Assembly: GCA_916610825.1 (NCBI GenBank) | Contig: OU744452.1 | Span: 650,843-714,842 of the forward strand | Source: Haliclystus octoradiatus | Lineage: Eukaryota; Cnidaria; Staurozoa; Stauromedusae; Haliclystidae | DNA length: 64,000 nt | Reading direction: 5' to 3' | Shown here: piece by piece, positions 11,238 through 21,990 of the stretch | How the letters are laid out: every line of letters begins with the position of its first letter | Position numbering within the stretch: the first letter of the stretch is position 1 | Translations under genes and position numbers: made by a program | The notes under the pieces: model-generated | Database searches by the model: none | What the model was told of the DNA's origin: nothing | The model's input: the letters and a program-made list of their open reading frames with translations, nothing else

Positions 11238-11310
11238 GGCAGACCGATGGGATTGAACCCCAGACCCCGCACGCCTGATGCAGACGCTCCACCACTAGAC
11301 CATACCAAGA
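11238..11310 (-). repeat. tRNA-like sequence (pseudogene or SINE head)
   Basis: On the minus strand a 73-nt stretch contains an A-box-like TGGTCTAGTGGTGGAGC and a perfect B-box core GGGTTCAATCCC at tRNA spacing. A five-pair stem CTGCA/TGCGG can form in the anticodon-arm position, but U33 is replaced by C. The acceptor arms do not pair. A working tRNA is therefore unlikely; it is probably a tRNA pseudogene or the head of a tRNA-derived SINE. Confidence 0.55.
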
Positions 11311-12830
11311 TAGAATAGAAGACGTGATTTTCACTACTTATAATACAGGTGTGAGTTGTAAATGACGTGCGACTTTGTCTCTTCTTGAGCTGATGTCGCT
11401 GAGCTGATGTCGCAGCGGAATTAAAACATTTTAATAAACCAAATAAAATCATGACGACTGGCTTAGCAGTTTGATGTAATAAATAACTTCAGAAAACAAT
11501 ACAAACAATAAATATATAATGATGAATTGTCGGTTTAAAAGTTCTCATGGTCAAAACACAACAACAATTATCTTCGAAGTTTCACCTCAAATAGTGATGT
11601 TACAGAACGATTAAAACCTTTTCATTAACCATTTCAAATGACGAGAAGAAGAAAACAATCATGTGTTCTACCAATGAAGAGATAATCACAATGTAAACTA
11701 ATCCAGGAGTATTAGAAGACATTCCATTTAATAATGCAATTGTTATCTTGCTAAGCTGCGAGTCGGACATCATGGCGGGCAATGGAAAAAAATTTATGTC
11801 AAAACAATTTGGCTAAAAATTTGGAATAATCACACAGCTTGCCCATTGTATTTTTAACAATAAAATGGTGTTTCTTGCGCAATCGTTTTTTGTTCAACCT
11901 TTGTTAGCACGCAAAGCAGTATGTTGAACGTTATTTCAAAAGAACAATAGATTTAGTCAAAAATGAAATGAAAACGTTTCCACCATGACAGGATAGACTC
12001 AAGGTCACTTACGTAACCATGAGTCAAAAATAAACTTATCCCCTTACATATAACTTAAATATAACGGTATACGCTGACAATGGTCATACGCTGATTCGCC
12101 CTTGGGGATCATTCAATGAAAAAATATTTGCAATGTACTTTGCTGCTATTGGAAATCTTTATAGGGAGACTTTTGGTGGAATCAGTATTGTTTTATAGAC
12201 GAAATAGCCTAGGAAACAGAGGGGATCAAACAAGAGTGGGAGTTAGTCGCATTCAAAAAACAATGCGTTCCAACTGCATAATTGTGGTTCAAATATACTA
12301 GACAAGGACATCTGAATTGAATGATGCGACTAAAATTTCCCATATTGACATCAGTATTTCAGAATCCATTGTTGCAAAATTTCCACTGGGCAAAATCAAA
12401 ATGAAATGATTTCAATGATGCATAGATACTGAAAGAAATATATCCTGAGGTACCGCGTTAAATAGGGTGTAGAAATTGCCTTTGTAAATCTCTTTAGTGC
12501 AACAGAATAAAATATATATGCATGTGTTAGTTGAATTTCAAGATTTTAGATGGAACAGATTAGATGATATTTGTATGATATAATATTTTATAAAATATTG
12601 CTTCATAATTCTGAAATTTGCAATTTGATAGGTTGGAAATGTTTTGTAAAAACATTGTTACTCTATATCTAAAAACCTTATTCGATCAGCATAGTCAACA
12701 TAATCTAGATTGCCAAAATAGCAGACTTTTTAGTGAAGGACTTCAGGACACATTCAATTAGGATAATATCTTTGGCCAGATGTGGATTCTAAACTGGACT
12801 TGAAGATTTCAATATGGGTCGGCATAAGTG

Positions 12831-13124
12831 TTAAATGCAGATTAATAAATACAGATTTTTCAAAGTGAAACATTTTAAAATTAAGTAAGAAGGGGAGTAT
12901 GCTTTAGAAGTTAACAATGAACAATGTTTAAATGATTTGAGTTCCAAAGTAAGAATGATCCCAAGATCTTTGATTTGAGAAACTTCTTCGAGGTCATTAT
13001 TAGCTAAAGAGTATACATTGTTTTGCAACTGAAGATTACAAACAGACAATACCCTTATTGACAATACTATTTTGCCATGCGTATTTAAATTGTACATTGA
13101 CCTAAAGTCATTATCTGAATACAT
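12831..13124 (-). mobile_element. LINE reverse transcriptase fragment
   Basis: The minus-strand frame reads VSQIKDLGIILTLELKSF and then HCSLLTSKAYSPSYLILK. It aligns with the thumb region of the LINE at 39350-42375, which reads VYRIRDLGIIVTSDLKPS and then HCSMIAAKAYSRSYLIMK. Only this part of the RT is left, so it is a dead, truncated copy of the same or a related family. Confidence 0.8.
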
Positions 13125-14448
13125 GGCAAGCGTAACGTGAAAAAAATTAATGTATTAAGGAGATCCAATCGGGCCCAATTTCTTCTCTTCAATCCTGATC
13201 AAACACCAGAAGTTGAAGATAATTGTCTCCATCATGATTTGTGTGGACATGAATAAGTTGGCAAGAATTAAAAGAACTCTCTTATTTCTACTCTTAGAAA
13301 TGCAAACATCACAATATTCCTTCGACATTTCTTCCCTCTTTTGCCGACAAGGAAGATTTTCAGACTGACCAAGTCGCCAGGGGGTTCACGCCCCCAATAC
13401 CCCCATACTAGGGACGGCCCTACTGTGAATATGTAGGTAATCAGGATGAAACAAGTAACAGTTGGTTTCATAAAGAATAAAGATATATAGTACAGTCATT
13501 TGAAGCCAATATAAGCCTTAAGCTTTATCAATTTTAGGGTCAAAATTTTATGCTTAACAACATATCCAAAATGTTTCAAAATCAGAGCCATCTATTTACA
13601 AAGTCACATAATGATGTCTTTTCGAGGAGCAAGCTATTGGTTCCTTAGTTCAATTTTATTTGACATTTTTAATGGATACTTTTTCTGCAGGCCTTTCATC
13701 AAATCGTACTAGCCAATTTCTGTCAAAAATAATTGCGACCATGAACATCCCTAGGCATTTGCCTGAAAATTTTCATTGTGCATAATGTATATATCTAGTT
13801 GTATTTTCTAAATAAGATAAATAAAGTATTTACATGATCTACTGCTAGTGGAATGTTAAAACATAATGAATAACAATTTTTACTGACAATGTATATGTTT
13901 TTCTCGTTTTTCTATGTCGATTTGTGTATCTTCGTACATTGCCTCGTTTTGGTAATTTGATACATAGTGAGAGTGAAGAAATTTTAAGAATATTATATGA
14001 TTCAAATGATGCAGGGCTATTACGTCTGATGGTATTCCCTCAAATTAAATCACATGATTGCAAGGAGACTTTACAGCCTCGCTTTTATGTTTCAACTGGG
14101 AATGCCATTAATCAAATTGCGAAATTAAGGCGTTTTGCGACATTACGACATTTTAATTAATAAAAAATATAAGTCAAAAATCGGACTGTCTAGTTAGAGT
14201 TATTTCTCATCGTAATTATAGATAAGAGTGGACAACGAATAATCCAATATCGGCCGCTGCCTCCCAGAGAGATATCACATGAACATCATATGCAAAACAA
14301 AAATGTACATAAACAGAGCTCTCAACCTTGTTCGACAAAAATGAGGGAGATTTATGGGGAGGCAGCCCAAAGACGTGGCTTCTTCAAGGGGGGTTTGTAG
14401 GCATGCTTCCTCAGAAAATCATTATCGATTTCAAAATTGTTGACTCAC

Positions 14449-14511
14449 ATTCTTCAATTGGCATATCTTTTTCATCTTCATGATTTCTGTCTGCAATTGA
14501 TTCAATTTGGT
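14449..14511 (-). CDS. Putative 63-nt linker exon
   Basis: Acceptor TTTTATGCTTAG (AG at 14513-14512, minus) and a consensus donor GAAT|GTGAGT (14448-14443) bound a 63-nt open stretch of phase 1-1. It reads QIESIADRNHEDEKDMPIEE. Its phase fits both the last COR-side exon (23640) and the 42-nt exon (10314), giving a continuous frame. The acidic, low-complexity content suggests a linker. Recognition rests only on splice signals and phase. Confidence 0.45.
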
Positions 14512-15239
14512 CTAAGCATAAAAGAAATTGAATCACATTAACAACATTAACATTATAGAATATTGCGTCATGATCCTGCAATTCGATTGCTTGGTTTGAT
14601 TATTTGTAACCATCATACAACTTTATCACATATAATAAAAATATAGTTTGTTATGATTTTGTCTTTCTCTGTGTTCGTTTCTTGCAATCAGTTCAGATCT
14701 CACACCTTTGTTTTACAATATTAATTATTTATAACCATTGTACAACATTATTGTGGATAGCTTTTATGAATTCATCTGCGTTGTCTCTGGCATCATATCC
14801 ATCACAAATAGCCCTGGTGTGTGTGTGTGTAGATGTTCATGTCTTCAAGCATAGCTTTTTAAAATTTGAATTTGATATCTTAAAGTATTCGTATTTTCCC
14901 GGGAATCGTTTTCCACTTAATTGTTGCTTTGATTCTTCCTTAATTTAATAGAACGAAGCAAAAAACATTTTTTCCGTAGAGTTTTATTGTTTTCCTAATA
15001 TATTTTGAAAGTGCGGGGGGTATTCTCATAACTATTAGCAAAAGAAGGATGAATGAAAGTGATCTGTTTGTTTGCTTTTATGAATGGAACTAAAGACAAA
15101 ATATGTAGCCTACTGTCTATAACGAAGCATTTTTGTGATAGGATAAAGCTACAATTGATATTGAGGATATTTTCAGACCAGAAGAATATTACGATGCAAT
15201 TGTTGAAATTGTAAAGTTCTAATTGAAATATTTTGTTCA
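14512..15239. other. No feature recognised
   Basis: AT-rich intronic DNA with a short (GT)n tract at about 14817-14832. The open frame at 14682-14948 has no recognisable domain. Confidence 0.4.
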
Positions 15240-16104
15240 CATTTAAAATGTTTGTATTTCATCATGACTTCACAACAAATGCTGACACTAATGAATGTGT
15301 TGTGGTTTGTTTGTTGTCATATATATATTGTAACTTCCGTTTATCACATCGCTCTCTACATGTAAATAATCAACTGCAAAATGTAATCTCTCTCTTTTCT
15401 TTTAACCGTTGTAGGGTCAACATCCTAATACATCACACATAATAACTATGTAGTTTTATCTATGTCTGAACCCTACAAGTTGTGAACCCAACATGTATTT
15501 ATTTATCTATATTTTATAAAGCCTTCTGATTTGCTATAGTTATTCATTTATTATCAATTGGTTTTGCGAGAATATTCCACCTATTAATCGCTGATATTTC
15601 AACAACTAATTCGCTTCTTAGCATCAACTTTCCTTTTTCGTGGTAGAACTTGAGCAGCCCGTTACATTTCATAACTATTTCTAAAGTGTTAAGTCAGTCA
15701 ACGATGATATTTACAAACAAACTATATACTGAAACAATCATAACAATATGCGTTATAGATATTAATTAATTATACTCCCATGTTCTGGCTAATTGGAATC
15801 TTCTTGGCAAGTAATTACAAATCCTATGTTAAATTGTATCATTTAATATATCGAAAGCAGACATAATTCTCCTTCTCCTTTATAATTTGATTCGTTTAAA
15901 CATACAAATAATGCCTTATCAAAACATGCAACAGATATTACGCACAATCAACAAGATAATTTTCAAACGCAATTCAAAGCAAACAACATTTCAAGAATAA
16001 CGTCGTTTAACTACACAATAAATAATTCAATATAATATCGAATGCTGATTAACAACTACTGGACTGTCGTATCTATTGAGACATATATAAATTTAACTCA
16101 TATT
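15240..16104. repeat. Dispersed repeat, copy 1 (about 0.87 kb)
   Basis: This unit shares long near-identical stretches with the sequence at 16105-16296 plus 21463-21990. Examples are GTTTGTTTGTTGTCATATAT, TTGTAGGGTCAACA and CTCCCATGTTCTGGCTAATT. Inside it, TTGTAGGGTCAACA and TGAACCCTACAA form a small inverted pair about 60-70 bp apart. There is no coding capacity. Confidence 0.8.
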
Positions 16105-16296
16105 TAGTTTTAATGTTTTTGATAATTCAATTGATGTTTTTGTTAACTGTGACTCCGTCTTTGTAGGGGGAGCCTATGCATTGGTTTGTTTGTTGTCATA
16201 TATATTTTGTAACTTCCGTTTATCATATTCTTCTCTACATCTATAATATGTAAACTCTCTCTTTCTTTGTAACCGTTGTAGGGTCAACACCCTAAT
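16105..16296. repeat. Dispersed repeat, copy 2, left part (split by the ISL2EU-like element)
   Basis: This is the left half of a second copy of the 0.87-kb repeat; the right half resumes at 21463. The break is at CCCTAAT/ATACATC, where copy 1 reads uninterrupted CCTAATACATCACAC. That fixes the transposon boundaries at base level. Confidence 0.85.
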
Positions 16297-16455
16297 ACAG
16301 TGTTTTCACAACCGTGACAGCTTCGCCGTGACTGTTTGTTAGCGGCCATGTTGGTTGACTGACTTGAATTAGTTTTACGAGACTGGCAAGCGTAACGAAC
16401 TCAACCAATATCGATTAATTTTATATATTTTTCATGATTTAAATCATCTTATATA

Positions 16456-17919
16456 ATGGTTTTTTGTATGGTCGTTAATTGTGGAAATAAAAGTGATGAA
16501 GTAGAGGGTTCTTTCTTCAGAGTTCCAGCTGTAATAACTACACAAGGAGAAGCCACTGAGTTACGAACACGCGATAGGAGAGCGGCATGGATTGCTGCCA
16601 TTAACAGAAAAGATATTACTGACAAAATTCTGAAATACGATCGAGTATGCTTCAAACATTTTGTTCATGGCAAGTCTGCACAAGAGTGGGATGTTTATAA
16701 TGTAGATTGGGTGCCTACGCTCGAATTAGGTCACTGCAATGTAAGGCCAAAAACTCAAAGCCAACTCACTGCTTCCCACGAACGTGCTGAAAGGGCAAAG
16801 GAAAAGCGGAAGAAAGATAACGAGCGCGTTTTGAATGATGAAATTCAGGCAAAATTAAGAAAGCTGGATCAGCCTGGGAAGTCAGTTGGGGAGATATTTA
16901 TAATAAGGAACCAAGATAAACCAGAAACTCAACAGCAGCAGTCGAAGTGCACACAGACAGGAGAATTTGATTATCTCTACAATAACATCAGCTCTGCTAG
17001 GCAAATTCAATTTGATGAAAATTACTTCCAAGGTGATGACAGGAAGGTTTTATTTTATACGGGTCTACCATCCTTTGGAGTTTTGAAAGCTACGTTTGAT
17101 TTTATCGTACCTCATGTCAAAAGAAACAAAATTGCACTACTTCCTTTCCAGGAATTTATAATGGTACTAATCAAGTTAAGACTGAATGTGCCCCATCAAG
17201 ACCTTGCTTATCGTTTTGAAGTATCTATAGCTACAGTATCTAGAGTAATGTCTTACTGGATTACTGTGATGGACGTGTGTCTCAGTAGCATGATAAAATG
17301 GCCATCTAGAGAAAGCTTATGGAGAACTATGCCTGCATGCTTCAAGGTATCATTTGGGTACAAAGTTTCTGTAATCATTGATTGCTTTGAAATTTTTATT
17401 GACCGCCCAACAAATCTTCTGGCCAGGGCCCAGACATTTTCAAACTATAAGCACCACAACACTGCAAAGGTGTTGATTGGAATAACCCCTCAAGGAACAA
17501 TTTCGTTTGTATCTAGTGCATGGGGAGGCAGAACCTCTGACAAACACCTCACTATAAATTCTGGAATTTTAATGAACATTCTTCCTGGTGATGTTGTCCT
17601 CGCAGATAGAGGTTTCACGATTCATGAAGCTGTTTGGTATCACCAAGGTAGCCTAAATATACCAGCATTTACAAGGGGAAAGGATCAACTAAACCCTGTA
17701 GATGTTGAAAATACTAGAGGTATTGCAAATGTTCGCATCCATGTCGAGCGAGTGATAGGTTCGCTTCGGCAGAAGTATACGATACTCCAATCAATTATTC
17801 CCTTGGACTACTTGATTTGCGATGAATCAGGGACCAGGAAAGAACCATTACTGGACAAAATCATAAGAATATGTGCGGCTTTGGTAAATTTATGCCCACC
17901 CATTGTGCCTTTCGATTAG
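16456..17919 (+). CDS. THAP-domain DDE transposase (ISL2EU/IS4EU-like)
   Basis: This is the transposase that would cut and join the element's ends. The 487-residue frame is uninterrupted. An N-terminal THAP zinc-binding domain (about 1-90) has C4 and C9, W45, C65 and H68 (CFKH) and the closing WVPTL. A basic KEKRKK stretch with coiled-coil character follows (105-140). A helix-turn-helix of the Tnp_4 type spans about 228-270 (HQDLAYRFEVSIATVSRV). The DDE_Tnp_4 catalytic core has candidate residues D309 (VIIDC), D384 (VLADRGF) and E431 (HVERVIGSLRQ). No key residue seems lost. It is transcribed toward the accessory gene, opposite to the host gene's strand. The start ATG lies about 160 bp inside the left TIR. 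Confidence 0.93.
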   Translation: MVFCMVVNCGNKSDEVEGSFFRVPAVITTQGEATELRTRDRRAAWIAAINRKDITDKILKYDRVCFKHFVHGKSAQEWDVYNVDWVPTLELGHCNVRPKTQSQLTASHERAERAKEKRKKDNERVLNDEIQAKLRKLDQPGKSVGEIFIIRNQDKPETQQQQSKCTQTGEFDYLYNNISSARQIQFDENYFQGDDRKVLFYTGLPSFGVLKATFDFIVPHVKRNKIALLPFQEFIMVLIKLRLNVPHQDLAYRFEVSIATVSRVMSYWITVMDVCLSSMIKWPSRESLWRTMPACFKVSFGYKVSVIIDCFEIFIDRPTNLLARAQTFSNYKHHNTAKVLIGITPQGTISFVSSAWGGRTSDKHLTINSGILMNILPGDVVLADRGFTIHEAVWYHQGSLNIPAFTRGKDQLNPVDVENTRGIANVRIHVERVIGSLRQKYTILQSIIPLDYLICDESGTRKEPLLDKIIRICAALVNLCPPIVPFD

Positions 17920-18649
17920 TTGTAACAATATTAGCTAATAGTATTATTATGATTGTAGTAATGGAGCAAATTATGATTTTGATATAATTCTGAATTACTT
18001 TACTTATTTTACGGTATATTTTTTGTCGATTATATTTTATGATCATGTTTTGAGCCAGCATATTATTGCGGGAGAGGCTGTCTGGACGGCACTCAAAATT
18101 GCTAGGCCTAATTTGTCTGCAATATTTATACTCACAACAAATTTGATACCTGTGTGTAACAGTCAGTTATGGCATTGGGGAATATTTAGAATTACAGGTG
18201 ACCGTTAGATAGAGAGATATATCTTTGTCAAAATTAATGCTGACAGGAACAATCAGGGTAGAGACTACCACTTACGAAATGCCATAAATACATAAAACAA
18301 TTGAAAAAAGGAAACATAATCTGATTTACAACTTGCGTGTGTTGCTCATGATGGTGAAAGTTAAACGTGATTTTAGTGAAAAATTGCAATATTAATTTCG
18401 TATTAAGAGCATATTCCAATCTACTAGGTTTAGTTTACATTGAGAATTTCTTGAAAAATGGACTATTTAGCGTTCATAGTTCAGCTGTACAAATGTAACT
18501 AAACATACTACCTTACAGTCAAAAAGGGGACAAATGTAAATCAGTTTGACGAACATTTTGTTAAAAAAACTGTAAGAATACGATTTGTGAAAATTTAAGA
18601 GTTCAATATAAAATCAATATTTACAGAAAAATTTACTTTATTTACATAA
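17920..18649. other. Convergent intergenic spacer inside the transposon
   Basis: 730 bp lie between the two convergent transposon genes. The spacer is AT-rich and presumably holds both 3' UTRs. No domain or RNA was recognised. Confidence 0.5.
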
Positions 18650-21385
18650 TTAAGAAATTGTGGGGAACAATTCAAATGATTTTGTTTTGAGACATTTGAG
18701 TAAATGTTGCCTCATTTTTCTGTCATCAAACTGAACCCCTCGAGGATCTACATCTAAATAGAGACACGTTGCGAATGCAATTGCAAATACCCCACAGTCG
18801 CTACCATTGCTCTGTTGTTGAACAGGTGCAACATTAATCTTTGGTGAATGTGAACACAAACAGGAAACAAGTTCCTCCACTTCATCAATAATAACGCTGT
18901 TAAACAAGCTATCATATAATGATACTTTATTATCCTCACTCTTCAACGAGCTCACACATACCCAGTGAGACATACCGGTGTGCAATATTTGGATGAAGTC
19001 TTTTGAAATTATATTAAAGTTTTTAGCTGCACCTAGATGGGGACGTTGAGGTTTTTCCAAAGACTCGTTTAACAGACTCATATAAAGTTGCGACTCATGG
19101 ATGATGATACCACTTAACCAGCCAGTTTCACATAACAACAAATTGAAATCGTGCTCGTCAAGATTTCCAAGTGAAGCATACTTTTTGCTTTTACCAACAG
19201 TTGAACCCATAAATTCAATGTCACTGTCATTTTCACTTGATCCTGTTCTTATATTACTTGTTACATTTGATTGATTGGATACTGTTGCCTCGCATAAGCA
19301 CCATTTACATGTCCAAGTTGTTTGAAAATTTTTTGGACGGCGCTTGTACCCCATACATTGTAAATGGAAGTACAATCCATGTTGGCAGCTGGTGTTATTA
19401 CATTTTATGACTTTATCGCTCTTTTTGTATTGTTCTTTACAAGAGCATATCTGATGTGGTACGGCAGAGTCAATAATAGATAAAGAAGATTTTCTAGAAT
19501 TTTTCCCCTTACTCTTTTTAAATTCGTCAAATTTCCTGCAGTGGGGACAGTACCATGTCTTAGGAACATTTGATGTGACAGATGGAAGAATACATTCTCG
19601 GTGAAATTCCTTGATAGGGCATTCGATGTTGCTGCACTTAACTATATCCTTGTTAGAGATTGTTTGACAATAGCAAATGGAATTACAATCAATGTCTGTG
19701 GGGTACACAGGTTTACGTGTATACCATCTACCTAATATCTCCGGTAAAATACAATTTCGCCAAAAAATAGAAATTTTTGGAACTTGCTCCTCCCAGTGAT
19801 CGTGATCTTTGAATATGCGTTCTTTTATTATTCTGCTTTTAGTGTTATCAAATCCGAATACCACAAAGTCATTATACAGTTTGTCAGTTGTAAATAACTG
19901 TTGTTGGACTTGATAATAGTATGAATGGTCCTTCTTTAAAGTAAACCTTCCGTCTTCCTTAGCATCCAGACAGGATGATGCAGATTTGACATAACTTTCA
20001 TAATCAATCCCTTCTAGACAAAACGGGCATTTGACTTCCCCACAACCTTCCCCACAGCAGTCGCACGAGCAAAAGAAGTCACATGTAGCATGTATAAAAG
20101 GATAGATTAGATTCACAACAAGTCCACATCTTTTTAAAGTAAAATTAATGTGACTTTTAGACATATACATTTTGTACGCTGCAATTGCATCTTTCTCATG
20201 AACACATCCATAAATGGTTGCTTCGGTATGGAATTTAAATAAATGAGGGTAACAAATTGTTTTAATCAACGACTGTGATGGCAGGCAAGGGTTTGTATGA
20301 GCGGCAGATTTGCTCTTTGATGCACCTATACGTCCTGCCCTATGAAGGAAAAATGTGTTTGATCTTGACTGCAATAAAGTGTCTTCTGCAATTTTATCAA
20401 TGTCCTCTTGACTTACAGCAAATGTAACATTTTTGCATGTTTGTAACAGCTCCGGGAAAGAAAGTGCCATAAATTTCTCATCAAAAAGTTCAGTAATAGT
20501 TTGGACATCTCTGCTTGTTGATATGAACGATTCCCAATAATTTTCACTTAAACTTAGGGCAACCGAATTGCTTCCACAGGTATGAAGATTTCTTAGAAAT
20601 GTATTAATTTCTTCGATGGTCACTGACTGTTTCTCAGATATATTATTTCTAGAAGTTGATGGTGTAGCAGGACCAGTATCAAGAACCAAATCTAAATTAT
20701 CAACTGACTTATCCATGTCAGACTTGAGCTTACGTGCTGATTTGAAAGCAATCTTTTTAATAGGTAGATATTCGACTTGACCGACATACTCTGGCAATAT
20801 CCAGCTACATTTCTGTTGAGTGCAACTATTTTTCCCTTTTATTCTAATCGTTATTTCCAGATAAAACAGTACACTAGCTACATGTGTGCAACACTCACCT
20901 AGCCCTGCCATGCAAGTGCAGTGAGCTGAGGTAATAGTACCATCTTTCTTTCCAATAACCCAACATTTTAAATTGGGATCATTTATTCTTTGGGAGTGTC
21001 GAACGCTACCCAAAACAACATATAAATCGCCAATCAAAATACCTTGCACGCTCTTAATGAAGCCAGAAACCATCTGATTATAAGCTTCTAAACTTTTATA
21101 GGCTTTAAATTGTTTATTTGTATAATATGACGACTCTAAAACAAGATAACATAGGAGGTCACACGCCTCAAGTGGAAGTAAACATTCCGGGTCCAGTCGC
21201 GTAGTTGGAATAAGGTAAGGATCAACTTTAATTTCTCGAATCTTTGCAACATATCTAGCTTTAACGTGACCTTCTAGTTTTTCAGCATAACTGCATAACA
21301 TTACATTGGCATATTTTGATTGATTATTCGCCAAAGCACCACCATTAAAATCAAAGTTTTTATCATGTTCATTTCCATCCGCCAT
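18650..21385 (-). CDS. Transposon accessory protein: SWIM, YqaJ-like, two PHD fingers, Ulp1-like protease
   Basis: An uninterrupted 911-residue frame with several modules in order. A SWIM zinc finger (about 150-172) has C156, C158, C166 and H168. A YqaJ/lambda-exonuclease-like nuclease region (about 340-505) has RAGRIGAS, HEKDAIAAY, HATCD (candidate D436) and GEVKCPF (E450, K452), the family's D...ExK signature. Two PHD-like C4HC3 fingers lie at about 568-617 and 646-697. A C-terminal Ulp1/C48 SUMO-protease-like domain (about 745-900) has candidate catalytic H807 (SHWVC), D825 (LYDS), a Q at 856-858 and C864 (GSDCGVFA). Partner proteins with YqaJ domains are known from ISL2EU elements; the added PHD and protease modules suggest chromatin or SUMO contacts, which is inference. 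The start MADGNEH lies near the right TIR. Confidence 0.9.
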   Translation of the reverse strand: MADGNEHDKNFDFNGGALANNQSKYANVMLCSYAEKLEGHVKARYVAKIREIKVDPYLIPTTRLDPECLLPLEACDLLCYLVLESSYYTNKQFKAYKSLEAYNQMVSGFIKSVQGILIGDLYVVLGSVRHSQRINDPNLKCWVIGKKDGTITSAHCTCMAGLGECCTHVASVLFYLEITIRIKGKNSCTQQKCSWILPEYVGQVEYLPIKKIAFKSARKLKSDMDKSVDNLDLVLDTGPATPSTSRNNISEKQSVTIEEINTFLRNLHTCGSNSVALSLSENYWESFISTSRDVQTITELFDEKFMALSFPELLQTCKNVTFAVSQEDIDKIAEDTLLQSRSNTFFLHRAGRIGASKSKSAAHTNPCLPSQSLIKTICYPHLFKFHTEATIYGCVHEKDAIAAYKMYMSKSHINFTLKRCGLVVNLIYPFIHATCDFFCSCDCCGEGCGEVKCPFCLEGIDYESYVKSASSCLDAKEDGRFTLKKDHSYYYQVQQQLFTTDKLYNDFVVFGFDNTKSRIIKERIFKDHDHWEEQVPKISIFWRNCILPEILGRWYTRKPVYPTDIDCNSICYCQTISNKDIVKCSNIECPIKEFHRECILPSVTSNVPKTWYCPHCRKFDEFKKSKGKNSRKSSLSIIDSAVPHQICSCKEQYKKSDKVIKCNNTSCQHGLYFHLQCMGYKRRPKNFQTTWTCKWCLCEATVSNQSNVTSNIRTGSSENDSDIEFMGSTVGKSKKYASLGNLDEHDFNLLLCETGWLSGIIIHESQLYMSLLNESLEKPQRPHLGAAKNFNIISKDFIQILHTGMSHWVCVSSLKSEDNKVSLYDSLFNSVIIDEVEELVSCLCSHSPKINVAPVQQQSNGSDCGVFAIAFATCLYLDVDPRGVQFDDRKMRQHLLKCLKTKSFELFPTIS

Positions 21386-21462
21386 TGTGAAATTCTACTG
21401 AAAACGAAGAAGTCAACCAACATGGCCGCCAATAGATGTGTGACGTCACGTGAAAACACTGT

Positions 21463-21990
21463 ATACATCATTATAATAACAACTGCGATAATAACTATGT
21501 AGTAATATAAATGTCCGAACCCTACAAGTTGTGAACCCGACGTGTATTTATTTAGCTATATTTTATAAAGCCTTCTGAACTTGGTGGAGATTTGCTATAT
21601 ATTTACAAACAAACTATATACTGAAACAATAATAACAATATGCGTTATAGATATTAATTAATTATACTCCCATGTTCTGGCTAATTGGAATCTTCTTGGC
21701 AAGTAATTACAAATCCTATGTTAAATCGTATCATTTAATATATCGAAAGCAGACATAATTCTCCTTCTCCTTTATAATTTGATTCGTTTAAACATACAAA
21801 TAATGCCTTATCAAAACATGCAACAGATATTACGCACAATCAACAAGATAATTTTTTAAAAGCAATTCAAAGCAAAGAATATTATCAACAATAACGTCGT
21901 TTACACAATAAATAATTCAATATAATATCGAATGCTGATTAACAACTACTGGACTGTCATATCTATCAAGACATACATTTAACTCACTAG
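21463..21990. repeat. Dispersed repeat, copy 2, right part
   Basis: The sequence resumes at ATACATCATTATAATAACA and follows copy 1 closely through CTCCCATGTTCTGGCTAATT and CTACTGGACTGTC to about 21990. It lacks a ~150-bp block that copy 1 has near 15540-15700. Confidence 0.85.

Larger units (their letters stand above)
10315..14448 (-). other. Intron or intergenic interval before the caspase exons
   Basis: The interval holds a tRNA-like sequence (11238-11310), an AT-rich stretch of repeated ATCAAAT words (about 11010-11220) and a LINE scrap (12831-13124). There is a small direct repeat GAGCTGATGTCGC at about 11388-11413. No exon other than those listed was convincing. If the Roco and caspase parts are separate genes, the boundary would lie here or in the next interval upstream. 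Confidence 0.4.
16295..21464. mobile_element. Complete ISL2EU-like DNA transposon with AT target duplication
   Basis: The element proper is 16297-21462 (5166 bp). Its ends are ACAGTGTTTTCAC and GTGAAAACACTGT, with a second matched block GCGGCCATGTTGGTTGACT (left, about 16343) and its complement (right, about 21406). It is flanked by an AT duplication (16295-16296 and 21463-21464). Empty copies of the host repeat at 15426-15437 and 23334 confirm the junction. It encodes a THAP-domain DDE transposase and a convergent multi-domain accessory protein. Both frames are open, the TIRs are present and the TSD is perfect, so it looks recently active. A 2-bp AT target and a transposase plus a YqaJ-type partner fit the ISL2EU group related to PIF/Harbinger. 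Confidence 0.9.

Noticed and set aside
11238-11310. Functional tRNA gene
   Set aside because: A and B boxes are present but the acceptor stem does not pair and U33 is replaced, so it is listed as tRNA-like only.
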